Shown: one piece after another, positions 1 through 11,045 of the stretch
Position numbering within the stretch: the stretch's first letter is position 1
How the letters are laid out: each line of letters opens with the position of its first letter
Assembly (NCBI GenBank): GCA_030674185.1
Contig: JAPXFY010000031.1
Span: 41,078,532-41,142,531 of the forward strand
DNA: 64,000 nucleotides
Direction of reading: 5' to 3'
From: Monoplex corrugatus
Taxonomy: Eukaryota > Mollusca > Gastropoda > Littorinimorpha > Ranellidae
Program-made: the position numbers and the translations under genes
The notes under the pieces: generated by a model
The model's database searches: none
Seen by the model: the letters and a program-made list of their open reading frames with translations, nothing else
Told to the model about the DNA's origin: nothing

Positions 1-348
1 AGCTGAAATGTGGTTTCTAAGCAGACTGTCAAGAGTTCCGTGAACAGCAAAGAAAACAAACGAGACAATCTTGAAGGAGGCAGACGCAACACAACAAGAA
101 CAATAATGAAGAAGATTAGGAAAAGACAAGTAACATTTATAGGACATTTTATGAGGCAAGAGATGAGGCAAGAGAAATTAGAGCACCTAGTCAAAACAGG
201 AAAGCTGGAGAGAAAAAAGAGCACCAAGTAGGCCCAGGGAGAAAATATTGGACGGACCTGCGCAATGGAAGAAGACAGATAGGGCGGGAGAAGTGCTTGC
301 AACGAGGGTGTGGAGAGTCATGGTCACCAACGCCATGCGGCAGGGCAT

Positions 349-380
<32 letters not shown>

Positions 381-397
381 ATGATGATGATATGATG
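1..397 (+). mobile_element. LINE-A (RTE-like) 3' fragment, copy A1
   Basis: This is the C-terminal end of a non-LTR retrotransposon ORF, cut by the window edge. Conserved blocks seen in the other copies are present (RKIRKRQ, FIGHFMR, KLER) but frameshifted, and the frame ends in an ATGCGGCAGGGCA block followed by (GAT)n at about 349-397. At least twelve fragments of this family lie in the window, all ending in the same (GAT)n tail. The assignment to the RTE-like group rests on the C-terminal motifs GCEAWTV and FLRRMLRV in fuller copies and on the short tandem-repeat 3' tail. The copy is dead. Confidence 0.8.
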
Positions 398-626
398 ACG
401 ATAGCAGACAAAGTGGCGTGACCTGATATGCCAGGATATATTATGATCGTTTGTTCGTTCGTTATTTCTTCTAACATCTATTCACTCTTGTGCTTTTAGA
501 CGAATATCTTGTGATAGTTCAGCGTAGAGTACAGTCCTGTCACACAGGCTCAATCCTCGACGGAACTCCTTAGCATGATGATTATCATTCCGTTTAGCAC
601 GTAGTTTGAGTTAATTCTCTACGTGG
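398..626. other. Intergenic, one SINE-S3 3' remnant
   Basis: No gene is seen. The stretch at about 505-590 (GTAGAGTACAGTCCTGTCAC onward, ending in ATGATTATCAT) matches the 3' part of the SINE-like family S3 that is fuller at 40709-41045 and 61449-61795. Confidence 0.5.
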
Positions 627-895
627 GCTAGTTGGTAAGATCTGATATCTTGAGTTCAATCCCAGCCCACAACATTAAAAACTGGCCCTGTTCGCTGCCT
701 ATCTTAATGTGTCCATCATTCTGGTAGTGTCAGCTTAGTGTTTGATAGGCCTCTTTTCCCCTTTCCCCGTTTCAAGACCTTGCCAGCGCATACGGTTTTG
801 TGCAGGCCCAGGAAATCTGTCAGATAATTTGATGGCGGATTTGCGTGGAGCGCATAGGGATCTGTCCGAGCGCCGTGAATCCTTCTTGAAATAAC
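627..895 (+). mobile_element. SINE-like repeat S1
   Basis: A tRNA-like head (GGGCTAGTTGGTAAG, then box-B-like GAGTTCAATCCCAGCCC at about 652-668) is followed by a body beginning AACATTAAAAACTGG and containing CCCCGTTTCAAGACCTTG. The same body recurs at 45455-45690, and pieces occur near 11340-11420 and 54770-54810. Several dispersed copies and a tRNA-like head are what a SINE shows. No open reading frame is present. Confidence 0.55.
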
Positions 896-1003
896 TCCAC
901 TAACTCTAATTAGTGTCTCCTAAGCATCGTGGATATTGTCCCACGTTCTGTGGCCCTTCAATCCCAGCTACCTCACTTTCGGTTTCCTGAGCAGCCCTCA
1001 TTA

Positions 1004-1225
1004 TATGAGGCGAAGAGAAATTAGAGCACCTAGTTACAACAGGAAAGCTGGAGGGGAAAAAGAGCACCGGTAGACCCAGGGAGAAAATACTGGATGGACG
1101 TGCGCAATGGATGAAGACAGAGAGGGTGGGAGATGTACTGGAAGCGACAAAGGGTAGATTCGTATGGAGGCCCATCATCGCCAACGTCATGCGGCAGGGC
1201 ACATGATGATGATGATGATGACGAT
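1004..1225 (+). mobile_element. LINE-A 3' fragment, copy A2
   Basis: 5'-truncated copy starting in the ATGAGGCGAAGAGAAATTAG block and running to ATGCGGCAGGGCACATGA followed by (TGA)n. The last codons read M-R-Q-G-T and the stop is the first TGA of the tail. It lies in the same orientation as A1, about 600 bp away. Confidence 0.8.
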
Positions 1226-1370
1226 GCGATATGATGGGTGATTCATCATCATGATGAACACATCATGATGAAGAACAACTTCCATGCATGAAGTGAAGTC
1301 AAGGTGGGGGTATTTGATGTCGTTGGTTCATGGGGGTGTCAGTGGAGGCCGTAGTGCTGGTCTCCTTATC

Positions 1371-1394
1371 GGGGGGGGGGGGGGGGGGGGGGGG
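1371..1394 (+). repeat. Poly(G) tract, 24 nt
   Basis: An uninterrupted run of 24 G. It lies in 1226-1745, in which I recognise no gene or repeat family. Confidence 0.9.
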
Positions 1395-1746
1395 AAGATT
1401 GGTGTCTCTCATTTAGCCTGGCTCCGTGACTGAATGAGTACTGTCATTAGTAGGGAACTTACTAGACAGTGTACTCAGTGAGTTGGATCAGAACAGGGCA
1501 ATGTTGAACGTGAACTCCACCAAAGTGAAGTTGTCCAGCAGGCGGTGCAGGAGGTTCTCTGGTGGGTGGCCTCAAAGTCGTTTGACATCGCTATCTCCCA
1601 TGGGCTTTCTGCCACTGGACTTCGACTCCATAAACTTGGGTCTGGTGGTGTGTTGAGGAAGTGATATGAATGAGCGGTGGGGGTTCAAATCCCACTGAGG
1701 CAATGCAGAAGACTGGACATAAAAAAAAAGAAAATGTGCATGTGGT

Positions 1747-2726
1747 TGTTGTTTGTTTGTCTGTCTGTCTGTCTGTTTGTTTGTTTGTCTGTCTGTCTGT
1801 CTGTTTATCTGTCTGTTGTTTGTCTGTCTGTCGTTTGTTTATCTGTTTGTTTGTCTGTCTGTCTGTTGTTTTCTGTTGTCTGTTGTTGTTGTCTGTCTGT
1901 CTGTTTGTTTGTTTGTTGTCTGTCTGTCTGTCTGTTTATCTGTTGTCTGTTTGTTTGTTTGTGTCTGTCTGTCTGTTTTCTGTCTGTTTGTTTGTTTCTG
2001 TCTCTGTCTGTTTATCTGTGTCTGTTTGTTTGTTTGTCTTGTCTGTCTGTTTTCTGTCTGTCTGTTTGTTTGTTTGTCTGTCTGTCTGTCTGTTATCTGT
2101 ATTGTTGTTTGCTTCTTTTGTCTAGTCGTTTTGTCTGTCTGTCTATTTGTCTGTTTGTTTGTTGTCTGTCTGCTGTCTGTTTTCTGTATTCGTTGTTGTT
2201 TGTCTTTGCTGTCTGTTTATGTATGTGTGTTTTTGTCTGTCGTCTGTCTGTTGTCTGTATGTCTGTTGTTGTTGTCTGTCTGTTGTCTGTTTTTGTCTGT
2301 TTGTCTGTTGTTTTTTGTCTGTCTGTTATGTCTGTTTTTATCTGTCTTCTGTTTTTCTGTCTGTTGTTGTTGTTGTTGTCTGTTTGTTGTTTGTATGTTT
2401 TGTTTGCTCGTTTGTTCGCTCGCTTTTCATTCGTTGTTCGTGTTTTGTATGTTGTTTTTTACCGACTCGCTGTTCAGTTGTGACTGTACATCTGAGTCGC
2501 TATTGTTTCCCCTTTTCTGTCAAGTTGTCTGTTTGATGTGTAATGTCTGTTTGTTTGTTTGTTTGTCTGTCTGTCTGTTGTTTATCTGTATGTTTGTTTG
2601 TTTGTTTGTCTGTCTGTCTGTCTGTTTATCTGTATGTCTGTTTGTTTGTTTGTCTGTCTGTCTGTCTGTTTATCTGTCTGTCTGTTTGTTTGTCTGTCTG
2701 TCTGTCTGTTTATCTGTCTGTCTGTT

Positions 2727-2757
<31 letters not shown>

Positions 2758-3330
2758 TTATCTGTCTGTCTGTTTGTTTGTTTGTCTGTCTGTCTGTCTG
2801 TTTATCTGTTTGTTTGTTTGTTTGTCTGTCTGTCTGTCTGTCTGTTTATCTGTCTGTCTGTTTGTTTGTTTGTCTGTCTGTCTGTTTATCTGTCTGTCTG
2901 TTTGTTTGTCTGTCTGTCTGCCTATATGATTGTCTGTCTGTCTGTCTGTTTGTCTGTTTGTTTGTTTGTCTGTCTGTCTGTCTATCTGTTTGTTTGCCTG
3001 TTTGCTAGTGTTTCTGTCTGCATGTCTATTTGTCTGTCTGTCTGCATGTCTCTGTCTGTTTGTTTGTGTGTTTGTTGGTTTGTTTGCCTGTCTGTTTGTT
3101 TCGTAGTTGTTTGTCTGTTAATTTGTCCGTCTGTATGTCTGTTTGTCTGTCTGCATATCTGTTTGTCTGTCTGTCTGTCTGTTTGTCTGTTTGTGGTGTT
3201 TGTTTGTTTGTTTGCTCGTTTGTTCGCTCGCTCTTTCATTCGTTCGTGCGTTTGTATTTTGTCTTTTTACCGAAACTCGCACTGTTCAGTTGTGACAAGA
3301 ACATCGGAGCAGACAGTGCTATTGTTCTAA
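1747..3330 (+). repeat. Duplicated TGTC/TGTT array with shared unique tail
   Basis: Two blocks of degenerate CTGT/TTGT tetranucleotides (about 1747-2400 and 2543-3215) are each followed by a related unique segment. The first tail runs TCGCTCGCTTTTCATTCGTT to CAGTTGTGAC (about 2417-2484) and the second has the same order at about 3225-3295. The whole is therefore an ancient duplication of array plus tail. Long reading frames across it (CLSV/CLFV residues) arise from the tetranucleotide and are not genes. Confidence 0.85.
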
Positions 3331-3407
3331 TCCCCCCTCCTCTCCACACTTCAAAAAGATCTCTCTTCATTCGAAGTGTAAATGATATCTCTGAAGTCCA
3401 CCTATAC

Positions 3408-3833
3408 ATCATCATCATCATCAGGTGCCCTGCCGCATGGCGTTGGCGATCATGGACTTCCATCTGCCTCTATCTCTCGTTGCCCCTAGCATCTCCCCCA
3501 TCCTCCTCGTTCCCCAGCCAACTCTGCAAGTCCGTCCAGCATTTTCTCCCTGGGTCTACCCGGTGCTCTCTTTCCCTCCAGCTTTCCCATTGTGATCAGG
3601 TGCTCCAAATCCCCTTCCTCATAAAATGGCCCGTAAATGTTGCCTGTCTTTTCCTAATCTTCCTTATGAGTGATCTACTTGTGTCTGCCTCCATCAAGAC
3701 TGTCTCGTTTGTTTTCTTTGCTGTCCATGGAACCTCAACATTCTTCTTAGAAACCACATCCCGGCCGCCCCAATCCTGCTCTGGCTTCGTTTGCCGACCG
3801 CCCACGCCTCGCATCCGTACAACACGCTATACA
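3408..3833 (-). mobile_element. LINE-A 3' fragment, copy A3
   Basis: Read on the minus strand it runs from the GCEAWTV region (GGATGCGAGGCGTGGGCGG) through FLRRML, AKKTNETVLMEADT, RKIRKRQAT and GHFMRKG to the terminal ATGCGGCAGGGCACC and (TGA)n. Frame breaks are present; part of it stays open as a 72-residue frame at 3596-3814. 5'-truncated relic. Confidence 0.8.
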
Positions 3834-3914
3834 TATCTATCACATATTACTGTCACAGCATGATTATGCACATGTTTGAATGGCCCAGTTGATGTAATAC
3901 TATTCCGAATAACA

Positions 3915-4468
3915 ATTACTGTTACTGTCGTTTTTGTTTAAAGCCCAGCCGACTGCACAGAGCCATATCAGGGCTACAACCTGTTTTAAAACATACACAA
4001 TACTTCAACATGACCAAAAAAAACCAAAAAAAAGGAAAAAAAATCAAGTACACATATCAATGCATTCGCGCACATAATCTAAGGAGATGCCCCTGGCGTT
4101 GACCACTCCGTCCAATTTATCACACACGGGATTTAAAACACATACCTGAACACAAATTTAAATGTAGCTAAGGACACTAAAACATATCAAAAACAAAAAC
4201 TACCTAGAATTGCCTCCGCATATCTCATTTTCCTAGAACCAAAAATGCACTTAATCCATGTACCCAATTGTCAATCCTACGTAAGATTTTATCGAACACA
4301 TACAGGTGAATGGACCAGCAAGGCAGAGAATGACAGGAAGAAATGACAGAAAGCAAAGGAGGAAGAAAGAAAAAAGAAGTGACAGAAAAGAGGACATTTC
4401 TAGCACAGAATTTCCAGAAGGTGGGGATACTATTTATACTGAAAGAGCCTCCGGTATCCCCACGGGAG
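3915..4468 (+). repeat. Dispersed repeat R1, near full length
   Basis: This unclassified interspersed repeat of about 550 bp has recognisable landmarks: start CTGTTACTGTCGTTTTTG, then AAAGCCCAGCCGACTGCACA, CAATGCATTCGCGCACATAA, GTTGACCACTCCGTCCAATT, TAAGGACACTAAAACATAT, CTAGAACCAAAAATGCACTT, GACCAGCAAGGCAGA, TTTCCAGAAGGTGGGGATAC, and an end near ATCCCCACGGGAGG. Other copies are at 6999-7472 and 57897-61380 (+) and at 19490-20035, 25145-26580 and 31835-32365 (-), with a fragment at 16905-16985. No ORF or terminal inverted repeat is evident, so its class is unknown. Confidence 0.75.
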
Positions 4469-4618
4469 GTGAATAACAGGTACATTTGTGTCTACAGCGT
4501 TAATGTGTCATTCAAGCCCTGTTTGTGATGTTGTGTTTGACATGTTCTTATGAAAGATGTTTAATTACAGTTGTTCGACATTTAACTTTGGTGTTCATTG
4601 AGGTCATGTGCTTCAGAA

Positions 4619-4747
4619 TGACTGGTCAGAGAGACAGAGAGAGACAGAGAGAGAAAGCGAACAGAGAGAGAGAGAGAGAAACAGACAGACAGACAGACAG
4701 ACCGACAGGCAGACAGACAGACAGACAGGGAGTGTGTGCGTGTACTC

Positions 4748-4837
<90 letters not shown>

Positions 4838-5085
4838 CAAAGAGACAGAGTGAGACAGACAGAGTGAGAGAGAGAAAAGAGAGAGACAGACAGACAGACA
4901 GACAGATAGAGTGAGAGAGAGAGAGAGAGAGGAAGAGAGAGAGAGAGAGAAAAGGCAGGAAGACAGACAGAGTAACAGACAGACAGAAAAACAGAGGAAG
5001 AGAGAGAGAGACAGACAGACAGGCAGACAGACAGGCAGACAGAGATAGAGACAGACAGACAGACACAGAGACAAAGAGAGAATGA
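4619..5085 (+). repeat. Compound GA/GACA/GT microsatellite
   Basis: GAGA and GACA tracts flank a (GT)n run of about 43 units (4752-4837). The overlapping frames on both strands (SLSLCLSV and the reverse) are artefacts of the repeat. Confidence 0.9.
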
Positions 5086-5200
5086 TTTAAATATAAACGC
5101 AATGGCCCCATACACAAGTTCAGCACGCATAAGTGATTGTGCCCTGAGGTGCACTGCTGTCGCCATGGTTGCCCTTCAGAGTATCACTGTATCGCTTTGA

Positions 5201-5305
5201 GGAACCAGAAAAAAAAAACACGAAAAAAGAATAAGAACGCGTATTTAATACAACAAGACAAGACAAATACGCGTTCTTTTTCTTTTTCGTATTTTTTCTG
5301 GTTCC
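5201..5305. repeat. Inverted pair of R2 fragments (hairpin)
   Basis: The left arm GGAACCAGAAAAAA...ACGCGTATTT (5201-5246) is the reverse complement of the right arm AAATACGCGTTC...CTGGTTCC (5265-5305) apart from homopolymer-length differences. The loop is about 18 bp. The right arm continues as the standard R2 repeat (CCTGTTTGCTTGAAGGCGGG). Confidence 0.75.
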
Positions 5306-5452
5306 TGTTTGCTTGAAGGCGGGCAGTCACAATTGTTTTGGATTTTGTATCTCTTTAGTCAGTCTTCTCCAGTCTTGGTGTCCTTGTTCCATCTCTCAAC
5401 ACATAAAAATCATAGCTGGAATGCGGTGTGTCTAACAGACAACGTGTTCTGG

Positions 5453-5560
5453 TTAACCCTTCACTCTCCTGCACGCTGTCCATAAGCATCTGGCATTGCG
5501 AACAGTGCTAGCAAAGCAAAAAATTAACCCTTTTGACTCCCTCACCCAGATACATGTCCA
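5453..5560 (+). mobile_element. TTAA foldback MITE, left-half remnant
   Basis: Begins TTAACCCTTCACTCTCCTGC, includes GCTAGCAAAGCAAAAAATTA and then a second TTAACCCTTTTGACTCCCTC. This is the left half of the palindromic family that is fuller at 63258-63445 and 27335-27554. Confidence 0.6.
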
Positions 5561-5741
5561 TGCCAGACAGGACCAGTCTCTAGAATACGTCCTACAGTTT
5601 TTTTAAAACTAAAGGAAACGAGCGGTAGGCAAATGGACAAATTCTGGAACAGCAGCTTTGGGGCAACAAAGAGGACTTGATGAAAACCACATCCTGCATC
5701 CACACCACAGGATTGATTTTCAGAGGAACAGCCATACTAGA

Positions 5742-6560
5742 ATGCTAAACAAAGAAAGAAACAAAGAAGCACAGAAACACAGAAGGAAACAAAGAAGGAA
5801 ACAAGGAAACAAACAAGGACACAAACAAATAAAAAGGAAACAAGAAAACAAGAAAAAAAACATGGAAGGAAACAAGGAAACAAACAAGGAAACAAGCAAG
5901 GAAACAAACAAGGAAACAAACAAAATAAACACGGAAACAAGGAGACAAACAAGGAAAGAAACAAAGGAAACAAGAAACAACAAACAAAAAAACAAACAAG
6001 GAAACAAGCAAGGGAACAAAAAAGGAAACAAACAAATGAAGACATAAGCAAACAAGGAAACAAATATAAACAAACAAATGAAACAGAAAACAAACAAGGA
6101 AACAAACAAACAAAAGAAAAAAAAATAAACAAACACGGAAACAACTAAACAAACAAATAGTCAAACAAGGAAACAAACGAGGAATTAAATAAACAATCGA
6201 ATAGACAAAACAAACAAGGAAACAAACAAGGAAATAAACAAGGAAACAAACGAGGAAACCAAAAAATAAAAAATAAACAAAAAATAAAGAAACAAATAAA
6301 GAAGTAAATTATATAAACGAACGAACGAACGAACGAATGAATGAATGAATGAATGAATGAATGAATAAATGAATAAATAAATAGAATAAATAAATAAATA
6401 AATAAACAAATAAATAAATAAATAAAAATATAAATAAATAATGAGTGAAACAACACAAAATAAAAAATAAAAAAGTGAAATAAATACAACACAATTTCTG
6501 CCCAGTGTCAGGTAAAAATAGAGGGTATGTTACAAAAAAACAAAGAAACAAATAAATGAA
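5742..6560 (+). repeat. A-rich AAACAAGG minisatellite with GAAC, GAAT and AAAT tracts
   Basis: Degenerate units of GGAAACAAACAA dominate 5742-6260. Clean (GAAC)n and (GAAT)n runs follow at about 6317-6368, then (AAAT)n at 6370-6440. Frames rich in NKETNK or, on the other strand, CLFVSLF are simple-sequence artefacts. The following 6561-6990 is also A-rich, with CA and (AAAC)n stretches (6735-6795) and no gene. Confidence 0.85.
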
Positions 6561-6998
6561 ATAAATAAAGAACTAAATTAATAAAGAAAAAAAAACACAC
6601 AAGCACGCACTTACACACATGCGCACACAAACACACACATACACGCATGCGCACATAGTCACAACACTCACTCTCTCTCTCTCTCTTCTTTTCAAAGATT
6701 CCCTTTTTCTTAAAGAAATTGAAAAAGAGCAAAAACAAACAAACAAACGAACAAAACAAACAAACAAACAAGCAAACAAACAAACAAACAAATAGATAGA
6801 AATGTTTTGCTTTCTTTTGAACAAACACACAGGGAAGTGAAAATGAAAATCAAACACAACAACAGTAATAACAACAATAAAAACAAAAACAACCATAAAC
6901 AAGATAGAAAGACACACAAAAATTGAAAAGAAGAACTCTTTGTTGCGAGTCATCAATCGATTAGTTTGCATGTCTAGTGCGCATCAGTGTACATGCTA

Positions 6999-7472
6999 CT
7001 GTAACTGTTATTTTTGTTTAAAGCCCATCCCACTGCACAGAGCCATAGCAGGATTATAACCGTTTAAAGACACACGATACTTCAACAGGGGAAAAATAAA
7101 GGAAAAGAAAATTAAATACACATATCAATGCATTCGCACACATAATCTAAAGAGATGCTCCTGGTGTTGACCACCCCGTCCAATTTATCACACAGGGGAT
7201 TGAAAAAATGAAACATTTATGGATATAAATTTAAACATAATTAAGGACACTAAAGCGCATATAAAAACGGGCCTAAGTTACCTAGAATTGCTTCCGCATA
7301 TCTCATTTCCCTAGAGCCAGAAATGCACTTAGATACATACACCTAATTATCAATCCTGAGAGAAACTATGTTAGACTTTATCACACACATACAGAAATAC
7401 ACCAGCAAGGCAGAAAATGAGATGAAGAAATGACAGAAAGCAAAGGAGCAAGGCAGAAACAAAGAGAGTGGC
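6999..7472 (+). repeat. Dispersed repeat R1 copy
   Basis: Same order of landmarks as the copy at 3915: TAAAGCCCATCCCACTGCAC, GTTGACCACCCCGTCCAATT, TAAGGACACTAAAGCGCATA, CCCTAGAGCCAGAAATGCAC, CAGCAAGGCAGAAAATG. It is cut before the GGTGGGGATAC end block. The rest, 7473-7742, has no recognised feature. Confidence 0.75.
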
Positions 7473-7742
7473 ACGGTCACTTACCAGAGAAGATCCTGCG
7501 AGGTTGGAAGGCAGGCCACGTCTGATATGTGGCCAAGGTGGTTGGTAGGAGAGTCTATCTGCGAAGGCTACGTGAAGCCCGGCAGAGTTCAATCGCTGAC
7601 CATGCAGTGACTTTCTTCCTCTCTCTCCCCGTCCCCCATCCCATTCTTTAGACATTAATTGGTGGCCTGAGTTTTAGTCTTTTCGATGAGATGGTAAGAC
7701 CCAACGACAAAGAGTTATTCTTGACAAACTTCTGCAAAAAAT

Positions 7743-8175
7743 AAAATAAAATGAAATCAAATGAAATGAATAAACAAATATATAGATAAATAAATAAATA
7801 AATAAATAGATGAATAAATAATTAAACAGATAAATAAATGAACAGGGAGGGAGAACCAAAGAGAGGGTATTTGGGGAGGGAATCAGTGGGAGGGAACTTT
7901 GGGAGGGAATTGTGAGGGGGTGGGAGAACCAAAGGGAGGGTACTTGGGGAGGGGCAGAACCAACGGGATGGAACATGGGGAGTTAGAACCAATATGAGGG
8001 TACTTGGGGAGGGGAGAACCAATGACAGGGGACTTGGGGGGGGGGAGGAGAACCAATGGGAGGGAACTTGGAGAGATAGAACCAATGGGAGAGTACTTGG
8101 GGGGGAGGGGACCAGTGAGAGGGTACTTGGGGGCGAGAACCAAAGGGAGGGCACAAAGGGAGGGAAAACCAGCAG
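7743..8175 (+). repeat. AAAT tract and G-rich minisatellite of about 30 bp
   Basis: A short (AAAT)n region (7743-7835) is followed by about ten degenerate units of the form GAACCAATGGGAGGGTACTT plus a G-rich spacer (7845-8175). The unit length varies from about 27 to 36 bp. Repeating proline-rich frames on the minus strand come from the repeat. Confidence 0.8.
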
Positions 8176-8224
8176 GGAAAGTTTCAGTCTTTTTCTCCTC
8201 ATTTTTGTATCTGGTGTTTGTTTG

Positions 8225-8345
8225 CTTGTGAACTTACGCTTGATAAAAAGGCCAGTTGGCCAAAAATTTGCGCCTGTCTTGTCTGGTTGTATTAAATACG
8301 CGCTCTTATTCTTTTTGTGTGTGTGTTTTTTCTGTTTCCTAATTA
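8225..8345 (+). repeat. Dispersed repeat R2 copy
   Basis: Contains GCCAGTTGGCCAAAAATTTG, CGCCTGTCTTGTCTGGTTGT, ATTAAATACGCG and TTTCTGTTTCCT. Related copies lie at 5201-5340, 10845-11045, 17085-17250 and 46385-47130 (+) and at 22484-22610 (-). It is unclassified and has no ORF. Confidence 0.65.
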
Positions 8346-8499
8346 TCTAGCAGACTTACTGAGCCTACGCAAAACACATAGCACTGGTAAGACTTTGAAA
8401 TGAGATGGTGAGGGGGTGGAATAAACCGCTGATGCACTAAGCTGGGAGCTGCTGCCTATGCCTAATAAACAGTCTCGGACCAAACGGTGACAGTATTCT

Positions 8500-8890
8500 A
8501 GGGTAGGTTGGGGTATAGGGCGGTTCCTACACTTCTATTTAAGTGGTCTCACAATCCTACGATGAATACTGCCAGGCGAGCGGGGGCGCCCTAACTCCAA
8601 CCACTGAAGTCCTGGAAGCAGGGGATGGATGAATTATTTAGGAGGCGAAGGCAGAGTACTGCACAACAATCGGCTTCTACTTCAGGTTCATGGGCAGAAG
8701 ATTTCCATGGAAACCATGGAAGGACACCTGCACAGTATGATGTGCACTGCGCTTCGGGAAAGCAATGGCAACCTATCTGATGTATTTTTTTTTTGCCAAA
8801 AACTGCACAGAGCGGTTTGAGGGGAGGTTGTGGTGTCATAGAGTGCAGCGGCCAACACTGAACACGGTGACGCCTACACGTGAGACACTG
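8500..8890. other. Unrecognised sequence, possible old repeat
   Basis: No coding match is recognised on either strand. The block CGGGAAAGCAATGGCAACCT followed by GTATTT and GCCAAAAACT loosely recalls the 3' region of some RTE-type repeats, but the likeness is too weak to call. Confidence 0.25.
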
Positions 8891-8924
8891 AACTGACATC
8901 ACCAAACTGATTGAAGATGGGAAG

Positions 8925-9537
8925 TAATTGTGACCTCCCACCACGAAATCAGTCTTAACTCGCAGTCAGTCGAACAGCATTAGGAGCTGAAAAGGTGACT
9001 GAGGATCTATCTGGGGTGTTTTGACTTTTTCTCAAAATTGATGTCTGTAGACTGTAATCTATCCCCCACAGAATTTTTTTTTCTGGAAAAAATATTATTT
9101 ATCAATTTAAAATGGTATTTTAATGCACTGATCGCAGCAGAAAGAACACAGTTCCTACCAAGTACCTACTTTTGTCTCTTATTATGAATCGTAACCTGTG
9201 CATGTACCCGCATATGTAATACACTGACGGAAAGCTCTTTGGTGCACCTTTCAGATAATGACAGCTAAAATTAGAAACAAACTGGGTCAAAACCACCAAA
9301 TAAAGAAATTTAAGGAAAATCTGAAGTCAGCACACAAAAACTTAGAGGCCGTTTTCTCAAAATGGCCCTCATACAACTTAATGACTTTAAGTATACATAA
9401 CTTCTACATTGTTTTGAGTACAAACTTTATTTAAGTACCAAAATAATCATCAGAATGTACACTTTCCAGTGATATGTATATCTCAAAATGCCCAATATGC
9501 TAGTTAAGACTGATTTCGTGCTGGCAGGTCACAATTA
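8925..9537. mobile_element. MITE M2, copy 1 (0.6 kb, about 36-bp TIRs)
   Basis: Ends are inverted repeats: TAATTGTGACCT...CACGAAATCAGTCTTAACT at 8925-8960 and its reverse complement at 9502-9537 with two mismatches. A second copy is at 55778-56377. Neither has a transposase ORF. If the outermost TA is the target duplication it would be a Tc1/mariner-type MITE, but the flank cannot settle this. Confidence 0.75.
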
Positions 9538-10533
9538 TGTTGAGGGCCGGGAATTAACTCGAGGCATCAGATCTTGAGTCCAGGACTGTAATAAAAGAAC
9601 CAACCAGTCCAGGCAAATGCATTGCCTTACTAACAGTTTCTCTCTCTCCGCGTACATCTCCGTCTGAAATAGATACACACAGAAATAAATACAGGTGAAT
9701 TCTTTATATATCATTTGAGATCGATTGTTGCTGTTCATTTTCGTATTCAGTTCAACGCATTGAAAACAAATATTATAAAAATGTCGAGTGTGTTCGCGGC
9801 GAACAGTTCACACTGTTTCACTGTTTATTTTACTGCAAAATGTTACGTTCTTTTCTACAAAAAAAAATGTTTACGCAAGAAAACTATTCTCAAACTCATT
9901 TTAAAGAAGTAACATCAGATCAATCTTTGTTAGTTAAAATTTCAGAATCATTGGTTCACAGTCCTGTTAATGCATTATTTTAAGTTTATGCAGTTTGTAG
10001 TTTAGTGTTAAAATTTCCCTTCACATTGTTGAAGTTTATTGTTAGTGTTAAGTTCTGTTCCATTTTTCTATTCTTCCACCTACTTTTGACTTTTTACTCT
10101 TCTCCCCTCTGCCCTCAATCCAACCCGCCCAACTATCATCCTCCATTTTTTTTTTTCCACCGTCTAATATCACTTGTAGTGAAAAGACGTTAAGTCAAAG
10201 AACGAATAGGTGTGCAGGGAGAAAGGAAAGCTACTGTCGTTTCGCTTTGATTGCTGCCTTATGACCAGGGAGGTTAGAAATGTCTGTTTTCTGTCGTGAC
10301 TGCTTGACAACCCAACGTCTTACCAATACTGGCAACCTTATTCATCAGACGGTGATTTGTATTGCCTTGCAGTTGTCCTGAACCCATTTTTACGGTTCTG
10401 ATTTACTGAAATGGACCATACGATCACCATTTTCCCATCCCAGTGAGGTCTGGGCTTTGCGGCTGCACGTATGCCTTTTTTGTTTTTTTTTATATTTATT
10501 TATTTGTTTGTTTATTTGTTTTATTTTACTTCA
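9538..10533. other. Unique AT-rich sequence, no feature recognised
   Basis: Short frames on both strands show no domain or homology I recognise, and no repeat family of this window is present. Confidence 0.4.
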
Positions 10534-10570
10534 TTATATATATATATATATATATGCCTATATATATGCC

Positions 10571-10601
<31 letters not shown>

Positions 10602-10615
10602 TATGTATATATACA
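10534..10615 (+). repeat. (TA)n microsatellite
   Basis: Interrupted TA run with two ATGCC interruptions. Confidence 0.9.
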
Positions 10616-10844
10616 TTATTCAAAATGTTTTAATTCTTCTTTCACAAGACAGGCCTAGCCGTGTCTGACTAAGTTTTTGTTTTTTGTTGTTTTTTTTCTC
10701 CAGGGACTCCGATTTTCCCTTCAGCCCCTTGGCTGTTGGTTTAGGGTGTTTTTCTTCCTATTCCAAGGTCAGACCTGATTCGTTGCACTAGGCACTATCC
10801 ATTTACAACAGCCATACCTCTTTGTCATCTGACGTCTCCGCTTG

Positions 10845-11045
10845 ACAAAGGCCAGTTGGCAGAAAATATGCGCCTGTCTTGTCTGGCTGTATTAAATACG
10901 CGTTCTGATTCTTTTTTTGGGTTTTTGTTTCGTTTTGTTTTGTTTTCCCTCCCCCCCCCCCCCCCCCCCCTTTTTTTTTTTTTTTTCTTTTTCTTTTTCC
11001 TGGTTCCTGTTTGCTTGAATGCGGGCAGTCACATTTATTTTGGAA
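10845..11045 (+). repeat. R2 repeat with poly(C)/poly(T) insertion
   Basis: R2 landmarks GCCAGTTGGCAGAAAATATG, TTAAATACGCGTTCTGATTC and TTCCTGTTTGCTTGAATGCG are present. In the middle are about 20 C (10951-10970) followed directly by about 16 T. 11046-11440 contains A-rich sequence and an S1-like piece near 11340-11420, and no gene. Confidence 0.65.

Noticed and set aside
1753..3330. 525-residue Cys/Leu/Val-rich frame and overlapping frames
   Set aside because: Produced by stop-free TGTC/TGTT tetranucleotides; several frames are open together and there is no domain.
3408..3833. Host gene suggested by frames such as SLIRKIRKRQ
   Set aside because: The same block occurs about a dozen times with a (GAT)n tail, so it is LINE-A.
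8591..8944. 117-residue minus-strand frame
   Set aside because: No recognisable domain, overlaps a MITE end, and contains a poly(A/T) run.
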